The notes below the pieces were generated by a model, which saw only the letters and a list, made by a program, of their open reading frames with translations, was not told where the DNA came from and made no database searches. DNA of 64,000 nt from NCBI RefSeq assembly GCF_000935025.1, contig NZ_CP010836.1, positions 2,356,001 through 2,420,000 on the forward strand. Reading direction: 5' to 3'. Positions 1-7,909 of this stretch are shown here, one piece after another (the first letter of the stretch is position 1; each line of letters begins with the position of its first letter). The stretch is from Sphingomonas hengshuiensis. Its GTDB lineage: Bacteria; Pseudomonadota; Alphaproteobacteria; Sphingomonadales; Sphingomonadaceae. A program made the translations under genes and the position numbers.

Positions 1-2
1 TG

Positions 3-551
3 CCGCTGCTCCTCGGCACCAATTCGATGGACGGCCTGCCGTTCGGGCCCGACAAGGACCGCCTGTTCGCGGCCTTCGGCGCGCAGGCGGCGACTGCGCG
101 GCGCCTGTACGATCCACGGGGCGACCGCCCGTCCCCGGCGGTGGCGACCGACCTCTTCGCCGATCGCTACATGAACGAGCCGACCCGCGCCGTCGCGCGC
201 ATCCTCGCGCCGCGCCAGCCGGTCTGGCTGTATCGGTTCGACTATGTCGCCACCGCGATGCGCCACCAATGGGAGGGCGCGCCGCATGCGAGCGAGATAC
301 CCTATGTCTTCGACACGGTGCGGGTACGCTATGACCGGGCGACCGCGCCCGAAGATCTGGCAGTCGCCGCGCAGCTGCACCGCAGCTGGGTCGCGTTCGC
401 CCGCGCCGGGCCCACGGCACTGGCGCAGCTCGGGTGGGATCGCCTGACGCCGGGATCGTCCGCGCTGAACCTCATTACGGCCCAGGGCCGGACCGTCGCC
501 CCCGACCCGCTGAAAACCCGCCTGGATTTCATCGAGACGACGCGGAAATAG
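3..551 (+). CDS. Carboxylesterase, type B family (C-terminal part)
   Basis: This is the C-terminal 182 residues of a type B carboxylesterase (alpha/beta hydrolase); the start lies upstream of the window. The visible part opens with the family signature LLGTNSMDG (usually G-T-N-x-x-E-G) and later has GAPHASEIPYVFDT, which carries the catalytic histidine and the conserved acidic residue near it. The nucleophile elbow would be upstream and cannot be checked. Such enzymes cleave carboxylic esters and are often exported, but the signal peptide is not visible. The last 23 bases overlap the 3' end of the opposing sensor kinase gene, so the two genes converge tail to tail. Confidence 0.85.
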   Translation, partial: PLLLGTNSMDGLPFGPDKDRLFAAFGAQAATARRLYDPRGDRPSPAVATDLFADRYMNEPTRAVARILAPRQPVWLYRFDYVATAMRHQWEGAPHASEIPYVFDTVRVRYDRATAPEDLAVAAQLHRSWVAFARAGPTALAQLGWDRLTPGSSALNLITAQGRTVAPDPLKTRLDFIETTRK

Positions 552-3500
552 CCGGCGGTCGCGGTCCCTGTCGCCGCCAGAAGCGGAACAGCCCGCGCCG
601 CCGCGCCGGCGTGTACGCAACCCGCCCGGGCACGCTAAGCAGGATTTCGGTGCCGCCCTCGGGCAACCGGCGCACGCCAAGCGTCCCGCGCAGCTTGCGC
701 GCCCGTTCGCGCATCCCCGCCAGCCCGAAATGCCCCGCCGCGCCGCTCCGCGCGATCTCGGGGTCGATCCCCACCCCATTGTCGCGCAACCGAAGCGAGA
801 AGTCGTCGCGATATCCGATCTCGATCGCCACCTGGGTGGCGCAGGCGTGGCGCCAGATGTTGAAGATCGCCTCCCCCGCGAGATACCGGACCTCGTCGAG
901 AACCGGCGGCGCGATCGGGCGCGGGGTCCCCTCCGCGGTGATGGAGATGCAGACCGACGCGTCAAACCCTTGCCGCTGCACCAGATCGGCGAGGATGGCC
1001 GCAATGTCGGGCGCCTCCTGGAGCGAGCGCAGCGCCAGGACGCGGTCGCGCCCCTCGGCAATGGTCTGGTCCGCGCGATCGATCGCCGCTTCCAGCGCAG
1101 GGCGGGCGCGCTCGGCGATCGGCAGTTCGTCCACCACCAACTGGAAGCGCAATGTCAGCGCCTGCACCGACTGGAGCAGCGTGTCGTGCAGATCGCGCGC
1201 AATGCGCTCGCGCTCCTCGACCCGCGCGGCCAGCCGCGCGCGGATACGGTTGGCGACGGTGCGCAACCGCATCGAATAAGCGAGCCAGAGGAGCCCCAGC
1301 ACGACCAGCCCGCACAGCAGCTTGAACGGCCAGCCCTGGACAAAGGTCGGCGGGATCTCGAACGCCAGCGTCGCGCCCTTGCTGTTCCAGACCCCGTCGC
1401 CGTTGGTCGCCATCACCTCGAACCGGTATTTGCCTGGGCCAAGATTGGTATAGGACGCCAGCCGCCGCGTGCCCGCGGACACCCAATCCTCGTCCACGCC
1501 CTCCAGCCGATAGCGGAATTCGACGCGATGCGGCGCGGCATAGCTCAGCGCCGCATAGCCGATCTCGAGCGCGCGGGTCCCCGCCGAAAGCGTCACGGTG
1601 CCGGGATCGCGATAGACCGTGCCCCCGCTGGCCAGCGATCGGATCACCAGCGGCGGCGGCGCAGCGTCGCGGGCGCCTTTCCCCGGATCGATATAGCCAA
1701 GGCCCTGACGGTCGGGGAGCCAGATCCGCCCCTCCGCGCCCACCGTCACCTGCGGGCCGGTAAAGGTCTGGTCCAGCGCGGGGATCACGCCGTCGCGCAG
1801 ATCATAATAGGTCCGGGGCAAATGCGCGCTCGGGTCTTCGAACGCGCGATCGAGGTCGGCGGTGGAGACCCTGGATACCCATAATGCCCTGCGCAGCCAG
1901 GTGTCGCCGCTCGGCGTCTGGACCAGCCCGCGGAGCCGCGCGACCCAGGGGAAGCGCCGCGCATCGATCCGGTCGACGCGATTTCCGCGCACGCGCAAAA
2001 GCCCGTTATTGCCGCTGATGAAGATATCGCGGAGCCCGTTGGAGAGCTTCATGATGTCGCCAAGGTCGAACGGCGCGAGCGCGATCGTCGACGCACCCTC
2101 GGGGCGCAGCGTGACGAGGGCGTCCGACGTCACATAGGCGGCATCCCCCGCCGTGGTGAGGACGAGGTCGGGCCAGCGGACATCGGGCAGCGGCTGGCGC
2201 AGCCGGTGCCAGCCGCCGGCATCGCGCCACATCGCGCCACCCTGGTACAGGCTCGCCCAGAGGCGCCCCGAGCGATCCTCGACGCACGAGCCGGTCAGCC
2301 CTCCGCCCGCGGGGAGCGGAAGCGAGCGCTGCTTGCCGGCGCGGACATGCAGGATCTCAAAGTCCCGCACGGCCCAGAACCCGCCCTCCCGCGCCGGACA
2401 AATGCCGCCTACGCCGTGGTCGAGAAGCCGGCGCGGCGCGCCCCGGCCCAGCTGGAACACCCCGGCGGTCGTCACGACGAAGACCTGATCGCCCGCTCCC
2501 GCAATGGCGTATCCCTGACCAGCGTCACCCGGAATACTGCGCTCCCGAAGCGCGCGCGCGGGGCGGAAGCGGTTCAGTCCCGCGTCGCTGGCAAACCAGA
2601 TATTGCCTTCGCGGTCGACGAAGGGCGTGTACACCCCGTCCGAGGTGAGCCCGTCCGCCGCGACAAACTGCTCCAGCCGGTCGGCAACGGTGCGCCGGGG
2701 CTTGTCGGCGTCCGGGATGTAGAAGATCCCGGTCGAGTTGGTGCCGCCCCAAAGTCCCCCTGCCGCATCGAACGCCAGATATGCCGCGTCGAGATTAGGC
2801 ACTGCGGGAAAGACGATCGGCCGCTCGATCAGCCGCCCGTCCGCCCCCACGACCATGCGCGTCCCGCCCTTGTCGGCGATCCACATGCGCCCCTTTGGAT
2901 CGATCCGGCACGTGACCATGCCATAGGTGCGAATCGGGCTGGGTCGGAGTTGTGCGGCGCCGGGTGGCAAGCTGAAAAACGAACTCCGGTCGTCGGCCCG
3001 AAGCGACGTCCATACGCTACCGTCCGCAGTCTCGCACACTTCGCCGGCAAAGCCCTCGGGCGCGCGCAGCCGCGCGTCGAGCGATTCCCATTTTCCGCCG
3101 AACCAGCGGTGGAATCGCGTGTCCCGATATCCCTCCCCGATCGCCCAGATCGCGCCGTCGCGCGTTTGCGCGACCACGCTGAGCGACATGGCTCGTCCGG
3201 GCGGCCCCACCGGGCGCAGACCACCGCCCCGATACGCCGCAATGCCGCCGCCCTGGGCATAGCTGACCCATAGCTCCCCCGATCGCGTGACGAACAGCGA
3301 ACGCGGCGATGCGCGCTCCATCGGGGAGCCGACCGGCGGATCGATCCGTTCGAAGGCGACGCCGTCGAAGCGAAACAATCCTTCGGCGGAACTGATCCAC
3401 AACCAGCCATCGGGCGTCTGGGCGAGCGATCCGACGCCTGTCGCCGGAACGCCGTCGTCCGTCGTCCAGCGGGTGTGCGTGAACTGGCTCAGCCCAAGCC

Positions 3501-3612
3501 GCGCATATTGGGCCGCGGCAGGCGGGATCGCCAGCGGGATCAGCCAGGCAAGCATCGCCGCGCAGGTGCGTCTGCGGCACGGTGCGCTCGACGTGCGGAC
3601 ACTGGCGCGCAT
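529..3612 (-). CDS. Orphan sensor histidine kinase with two-component propeller sensor
   Basis: A 1,027-residue membrane sensor kinase. The chosen start (MRASVRTSS...) gives a signal peptide ending near residue 35 (PPAAAQ). A long periplasmic part of repeated blades follows (for example DGWLWISSAEGLFRFDG and EGNIWFASDAGLNRF), typical of Reg_prop ligand-binding propellers, and then a Y_Y_Y-like domain (FRYRLEGVDEDWV). One membrane helix (KLLCGLVVLGLLWLAYS) leads to a HisKA_3-type dimerisation box, RDLHDTLLQ, with the phospho-accepting histidine at about residue 809. The ATPase end has DNGVGI and GLAGMRERA. HisKA_3 kinases normally pair with NarL-type response regulators; none is encoded next to it, so it is an orphan here. 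It lies 177 bp downstream of the amidohydrolase on the same strand and may be cotranscribed. A start 31 codons upstream is possible but would bury the signal peptide. Confidence 0.88.
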   Translation of the reverse strand: MRASVRTSSAPCRRRTCAAMLAWLIPLAIPPAAAQYARLGLSQFTHTRWTTDDGVPATGVGSLAQTPDGWLWISSAEGLFRFDGVAFERIDPPVGSPMERASPRSLFVTRSGELWVSYAQGGGIAAYRGGGLRPVGPPGRAMSLSVVAQTRDGAIWAIGEGYRDTRFHRWFGGKWESLDARLRAPEGFAGEVCETADGSVWTSLRADDRSSFFSLPPGAAQLRPSPIRTYGMVTCRIDPKGRMWIADKGGTRMVVGADGRLIERPIVFPAVPNLDAAYLAFDAAGGLWGGTNSTGIFYIPDADKPRRTVADRLEQFVAADGLTSDGVYTPFVDREGNIWFASDAGLNRFRPARALRERSIPGDAGQGYAIAGAGDQVFVVTTAGVFQLGRGAPRRLLDHGVGGICPAREGGFWAVRDFEILHVRAGKQRSLPLPAGGGLTGSCVEDRSGRLWASLYQGGAMWRDAGGWHRLRQPLPDVRWPDLVLTTAGDAAYVTSDALVTLRPEGASTIALAPFDLGDIMKLSNGLRDIFISGNNGLLRVRGNRVDRIDARRFPWVARLRGLVQTPSGDTWLRRALWVSRVSTADLDRAFEDPSAHLPRTYYDLRDGVIPALDQTFTGPQVTVGAEGRIWLPDRQGLGYIDPGKGARDAAPPPLVIRSLASGGTVYRDPGTVTLSAGTRALEIGYAALSYAAPHRVEFRYRLEGVDEDWVSAGTRRLASYTNLGPGKYRFEVMATNGDGVWNSKGATLAFEIPPTFVQGWPFKLLCGLVVLGLLWLAYSMRLRTVANRIRARLAARVEERERIARDLHDTLLQSVQALTLRFQLVVDELPIAERARPALEAAIDRADQTIAEGRDRVLALRSLQEAPDIAAILADLVQRQGFDASVCISITAEGTPRPIAPPVLDEVRYLAGEAIFNIWRHACATQVAIEIGYRDDFSLRLRDNGVGIDPEIARSGAAGHFGLAGMRERARKLRGTLGVRRLPEGGTEILLSVPGRVAYTPARRRGLFRFWRRQGPRPPAISASSR

Positions 3613-3789
3613 GCAAATCCCCCCGATCGCGCCTCGCCCATTGCTCCTTCCCGAGCCGGTCCGCTCAGACGTGTCGGGGCCGCCGAATCGCGCGATACGC
3701 GGCACAGTGTGGCGGCACGCGCCCGCTGCGGCAACCCGCTCGCCCCGCCCCGCGCGCAGCCCTGTCGCCGGCTACCCCTGTCCCCGCGA

Positions 3790-5538
3790 TCACCGCGCGA
3801 GCCGGTCGAGCCCGCCATAGACCGGCGTGCCCCGGAACAGCGTGACGAGCACCTTGGTCGCATGGATCTGCCGCGCCGGGATCTTGAACAAATCCTGGTC
3901 GACCACGATCAGGTCGGCGCTCTTGCCCGGCGCGATCGAGCCGGTCTCCGTGTCGAGATGGTTCACATAGGCGACGTCGAGCGTGTAGGCGCGCAATGCC
4001 TGTTCCAGCGTCACGGCCTCGTCCGGCCCCAGCGGCGCCAAATTCTCGCCCGGCGCGATGCGCGTGAGCGCGACTTCGATGCCCTCGAACGGATTGGCCG
4101 AGGCGACCGACCAGTCGGCGCCATAGGCAAGCCGCCCGCCCGACCGCAGGATGCTCCCCGCGGGATAGATAGTGGTCGAGCGCACCGGCCCGATCCGCTC
4201 CATCGTCAGCCGCATATAGGCCTCGTCGCACGCCCATAACGGCTGGAACACCGCCGTCACGCCAAGCTGGCCGAAACGCGGCTGGTCGGCGGGGTCGATG
4301 ACGTTCATGTGCGAAATCATCGGTCGGGTGTCGGTTCGCCCATCGTGGCTGCGCGTGCGTGCGACGGCGTCGAGCGCCTCGCGCACCGCGGCATCGCCAA
4401 TCGCATGGAAATGCGGCTGGAACCCCCGCGCGTCGAGCGCGGTCACTGCCTCCGCCAGCATGTCGAGCGATATCTGCGCCGCGCCCTTCTCCGTCGTCCC
4501 TTCATAGGGTGCCAGCATCGCCGCAGTCTGCTGCGGGATCACGCCGTCGATGAAGAACTTCACGCCCTTCGCGGTCAGCCCGCGCGCGCGTGCGTCATCG
4601 GACAGCTTCAGGATATCGGCCATCTGCTCGATCCCGCGCGCGTTGTTCCAGCGCAGGTCCATCACGGTGTGCATGGTCAGCGCGCCGCGGTCCTGCACGG
4701 CCTTATAGGCCTGGATCGCGCGGCTCGTCCCGCCCTTGTCCCATTCGACCGCGGCATCGTGCCACGACGTGATCCCATAGCTGTTGAACAGCCGCACGCT
4801 ATAGGTGATCGCGCCCTGGAGATCGGCGTCGCTGGGCGGCGGCACCAGTGCGTCGACCAGTGCCATCGCCGATTCCTCGAGCCCGCCGACCGGCTCGCCG
4901 GTGGCGGGATCGCGGTCGATCGTCCCGTTCTTGGGATCGGGCGTGTCCTTTGTGATCTTCGCGAGTTCGAGCGCCTTCGAATTGACCCACAAAGTATGCC
5001 CGTCGGATTCGAAGATCAGCGCGCGGTCGCTGGAAATTTCGTCGAGGATCTCCTTGCGCGGGATGCCCTTGGGCGGGAACAGGCTCTGGTTGAAGCCCGA
5101 GCCGAAGACGGTGCCCGTGCCCGGCGTCCGCGCGACGCACTCGGCGATGATCCGGCGATAATCGTCGAGCGTCTTGCCCGCGCTGAGCGAACAGCGGGCA
5201 TGGCTCATCCCGCCAAAGATCGGATGGGCATGCGCATCGCCGAACGCGGGCAGCAACAGCCGCCCGTGAAGATCGACGACCCTGGTCTTCGCCCCCTTGC
5301 GCGCGGCGATCTCGGCGCGGGTGCCCACCGCGAGGATGCGGCCGTCGCGGATCGCCACCGCCTCGGCCCAGGGTGCCCCCGCCTCGACCGTGTAGATGCG
5401 CCCATTGGTCAGGATCAGGTCGGCCGCCGGGGCCTCCTGCGGCGGCGCGCTGTTCGCGCTGACCGCGAGCAGCAGCGCGGCGGTCGCGCCGCGAAGCGGC
5501 CGGGGGCGGAAGGCGAGGCGGGAGAACATGAGCGGCAT
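3790..5538 (-). CDS. Secreted amidohydrolase, YtcJ-like (amidohydrolase family 3)
   Basis: A 582-residue metal-dependent hydrolase of the amidohydrolase superfamily, family 3 (YtcJ/N-substituted formamide deformylase-like), which cleaves C-N bonds. Residues 1 to about 30 form a signal peptide (LRGATAALLLAVSANS), so it probably acts in the periplasm. Seen motifs: LILTNGRIYTVE at the beta-sandwich start, the HxH metal pair in DAHAHP (residues 103 and 105), HFHAIGDAAVREALDAV and the late metal ligand in GADWSVASANPFEGI. The substrate cannot be read from sequence. It starts 56 bp after the TonB receptor on the same strand, so receptor and hydrolase probably form one operon that imports and then cleaves the same ligand class. 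An ATG three codons downstream is an equally possible start. Confidence 0.88.
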   Translation of the reverse strand: MPLMFSRLAFRPRPLRGATAALLLAVSANSAPPQEAPAADLILTNGRIYTVEAGAPWAEAVAIRDGRILAVGTRAEIAARKGAKTRVVDLHGRLLLPAFGDAHAHPIFGGMSHARCSLSAGKTLDDYRRIIAECVARTPGTGTVFGSGFNQSLFPPKGIPRKEILDEISSDRALIFESDGHTLWVNSKALELAKITKDTPDPKNGTIDRDPATGEPVGGLEESAMALVDALVPPPSDADLQGAITYSVRLFNSYGITSWHDAAVEWDKGGTSRAIQAYKAVQDRGALTMHTVMDLRWNNARGIEQMADILKLSDDARARGLTAKGVKFFIDGVIPQQTAAMLAPYEGTTEKGAAQISLDMLAEAVTALDARGFQPHFHAIGDAAVREALDAVARTRSHDGRTDTRPMISHMNVIDPADQPRFGQLGVTAVFQPLWACDEAYMRLTMERIGPVRSTTIYPAGSILRSGGRLAYGADWSVASANPFEGIEVALTRIAPGENLAPLGPDEAVTLEQALRAYTLDVAYVNHLDTETGSIAPGKSADLIVVDQDLFKIPARQIHATKVLVTLFRGTPVYGGLDRLAR

Positions 5539-5594
5539 CCTGTGCAAGCGAGATACGGGGGGCCGGCGCAAACGCCACCGGCCCCGAGGATAGG

Positions 5595-7742
5595 TCAGAA
5601 GCGGAACCGCGCCGAGCCGAGCAGCGTGCGATCCTTGCCCAGATAGCAATACCCCTCGCTCGCCCCGGTATCGTAGTTGCAGTTGGTATAGACGCGCGTG
5701 TTGAACAGGTTGCTGGCGTTGATCGACAGGTTCCAACCCTTGTAATCGAGCGAGACCATCGCATCGACCAGCGTCACCGGATCGATGAAATAGGTTTGCG
5801 ACGTGTCGATCTTGTCGCCCTGATAACGGACGCCCAGCCCCGCCTTGCCGTTCAGGCCATTGCCCAGCTCGAACTGCTTCGCGCCCCAGATCGCCGCCTG
5901 ATGCTCGGGCATGTTGGACACGCGGTCGCCGACGACCGTCGCCACCGGATTCTCCAGGAACTTGACGCGGGTATAGCTGTACGAAGCGGTCAGCTCGAAA
6001 CTGCGCGGCAGCCGCCACGTCGCCTCGACTTCGACGCCCTTCGACCCCACCGTGCTGTTCTGCAGGAAGTTCTGGATGTTGGTCGGGTCGGAGATCAGGT
6101 AATTCTCCTCCTTCACGTCAAACCCGGCCACCGTGATCAACGCATTCGCGCTCGGCGCGAGCTTGATCCCCGCCTCATATTGCCGCCCCTTGCGCGGGAC
6201 GAACGCCACCCCGGCAAAGCTGGTGCCGAACACCGGCAGGAACGATTCGGAATAGTTGACATAGGGCGAAACGCCCTTGGTCACGTCGACGATCAGCCCG
6301 CCGCGGAAGGTCCAGGCGGTGTTGTCGGGCTGGTCGACGCCGTCGACCTTCGACGTCACCTTGTCGTGCCGGAGCCCGAACACGAGCGAGACCCGGTCCC
6401 ATCCGCGGATCTGGTCCTGCGCGTAGAAACCGAGCTGGGTGTTCTTCGTCACCTTGTTCGGCCCCCAGGGCGCGGTGGCGAAGGCCTGACCATAGACCGG
6501 GTTATAGATGTCGATCGACGGCGCGACGCCGAAGCCCTCGCTCTTGTCTTCCTTGAAGCTGGTATAGTCGGCGCCGAGCAGGACCTGGTGCTCGAACGGC
6601 CCGGTCGCGAACGCGACGTTCAGATTATTGTCGCTGTTGAAATTGTCATATTTTGCGCGGTTGAAATACCAATAGCGCGTCGGCTTGCGCCGCCCGCGGC
6701 CATCGGCATAGGCGACGCCTTCGTCCTCATAATAATAATAGCCATAGACCTCCTGATAGTCGATCTTCTGGTGGTAATAGCGGTTGCGGCTGTTGAACGT
6801 CACCGCGTCGCCGAACTGCTGGGTGAGCAGCGCAGTCCCCGAGTAAAAGTCGCTGCGGCTATGGTTATAGTCCGGCTCGCCGAGATAGAAGTCGAAGGGG
6901 ATTTCGACATCGGCATTGGGCGCGTCGACGGTCTTCGACGTCGGCAGATAGGTTTGCGTGCCGAGCCGGTCCTTCTGGTACAGCCCGATCAGCGTGATCT
7001 CGGTGTCCGCACCGGGCTTGAAGGTGACGGCGGGCATGATCAGCATGCGGTCGTCGTCCTGCGACGGCTGCTGGAGATGCCCGTCGCGCGCCAGCCCGAC
7101 GAGCCGCGCCGACACGCCCTCGGTCAGCGCGCCGGTCACGTCGAAACGGAATTCCTTGCGCGCATCGGTGCCCAGCGTCACCCCGGCTTCGGCGGCGAAC
7201 GTCTCCTGCGGGCGCTTGCTGACAGCGTTCAGGATGCCGCCCGCACCGCCGCCGCCATACAGCGTGGACGACGGCCCGCGCAGCATCTCGGCCCGCTCGA
7301 CCGTATAGATTTCAAGCCGCGCGCCATAGACGAAGCTCGGCATACGGTTGAGCCCGTCGAGATACTGGTTCACGTCGAAACCGCGCGCCGCAAGGAAATC
7401 GCCGCGCGCATCGACGCCGTTCAGCTCCGAGGCGACGCCGGCGCTGTAGCGCACCACGTCCTGGAAATTGATGGCGGCGCGGTCCTTGAACTCCTCCGCG
7501 GTGATCACGCTGATCGACTGCGGAATCTCGGTCAGCGGCGTGTCGGTCTTGGTGCCCGACAGCGCCCGCGCGCCGGTGACGACGATCGTCTCGTCCGAAT
7601 TTGCCGCGCTGTCCTGCGCCATCGCCGCACCCGACCAGCCGATCGCCGCGCACGCCGAAAGCAGCGCCCAGCGCGCGCGCGTCCCGATTTTTCCTGAAGT
7701 CCTGCCCGAAATCGAGCCCGAAATTGCGTTTGTCATGGCCAC
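5595..7742 (-). CDS. TonB-dependent siderophore-type receptor
   Basis: A 715-residue outer-membrane receptor. Residues 1-42 form a long signal peptide ending AMA|QD. A TonB-box-like ETIVVTG stands at 51-57. The plug follows, with IPQSISVITAEEFKDR and VERAEMLRGPSSTLYGGGGAGGILNAVSKRP, features of the FhuA/FpvA siderophore-receptor branch. The barrel ends in the aromatic LLGSARFRF, with a terminal phenylalanine recognised by the Bam machinery. Receptors of this branch import ferric siderophores, but in sphingomonads many carry other ligands. The neighbouring secreted amidohydrolase and the ATP-dependent LuxR regulator upstream hint at an organic nitrogen compound rather than iron. That reading is inference. 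Confidence 0.92.
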   Translation of the reverse strand: MAMTNAISGSISGRTSGKIGTRARWALLSACAAIGWSGAAMAQDSAANSDETIVVTGARALSGTKTDTPLTEIPQSISVITAEEFKDRAAINFQDVVRYSAGVASELNGVDARGDFLAARGFDVNQYLDGLNRMPSFVYGARLEIYTVERAEMLRGPSSTLYGGGGAGGILNAVSKRPQETFAAEAGVTLGTDARKEFRFDVTGALTEGVSARLVGLARDGHLQQPSQDDDRMLIMPAVTFKPGADTEITLIGLYQKDRLGTQTYLPTSKTVDAPNADVEIPFDFYLGEPDYNHSRSDFYSGTALLTQQFGDAVTFNSRNRYYHQKIDYQEVYGYYYYEDEGVAYADGRGRRKPTRYWYFNRAKYDNFNSDNNLNVAFATGPFEHQVLLGADYTSFKEDKSEGFGVAPSIDIYNPVYGQAFATAPWGPNKVTKNTQLGFYAQDQIRGWDRVSLVFGLRHDKVTSKVDGVDQPDNTAWTFRGGLIVDVTKGVSPYVNYSESFLPVFGTSFAGVAFVPRKGRQYEAGIKLAPSANALITVAGFDVKEENYLISDPTNIQNFLQNSTVGSKGVEVEATWRLPRSFELTASYSYTRVKFLENPVATVVGDRVSNMPEHQAAIWGAKQFELGNGLNGKAGLGVRYQGDKIDTSQTYFIDPVTLVDAMVSLDYKGWNLSINASNLFNTRVYTNCNYDTGASEGYCYLGKDRTLLGSARFRF

Positions 7743-7909
7743 CCACCCTTATTGCTGAATTGGTCCGATCTGGTCGCCTCCCGTGACCATGACCGGCAGT
7801 TCCTCCAGCGGCATTGAACAGCCAGCGTCGCGAAACCGTCACGCGATTTTCAGGGTAATTCCGGGCGCAAAATGGGTAAGCCCTGCGCAACGCCCCCAGG
7901 GTAGCCCTT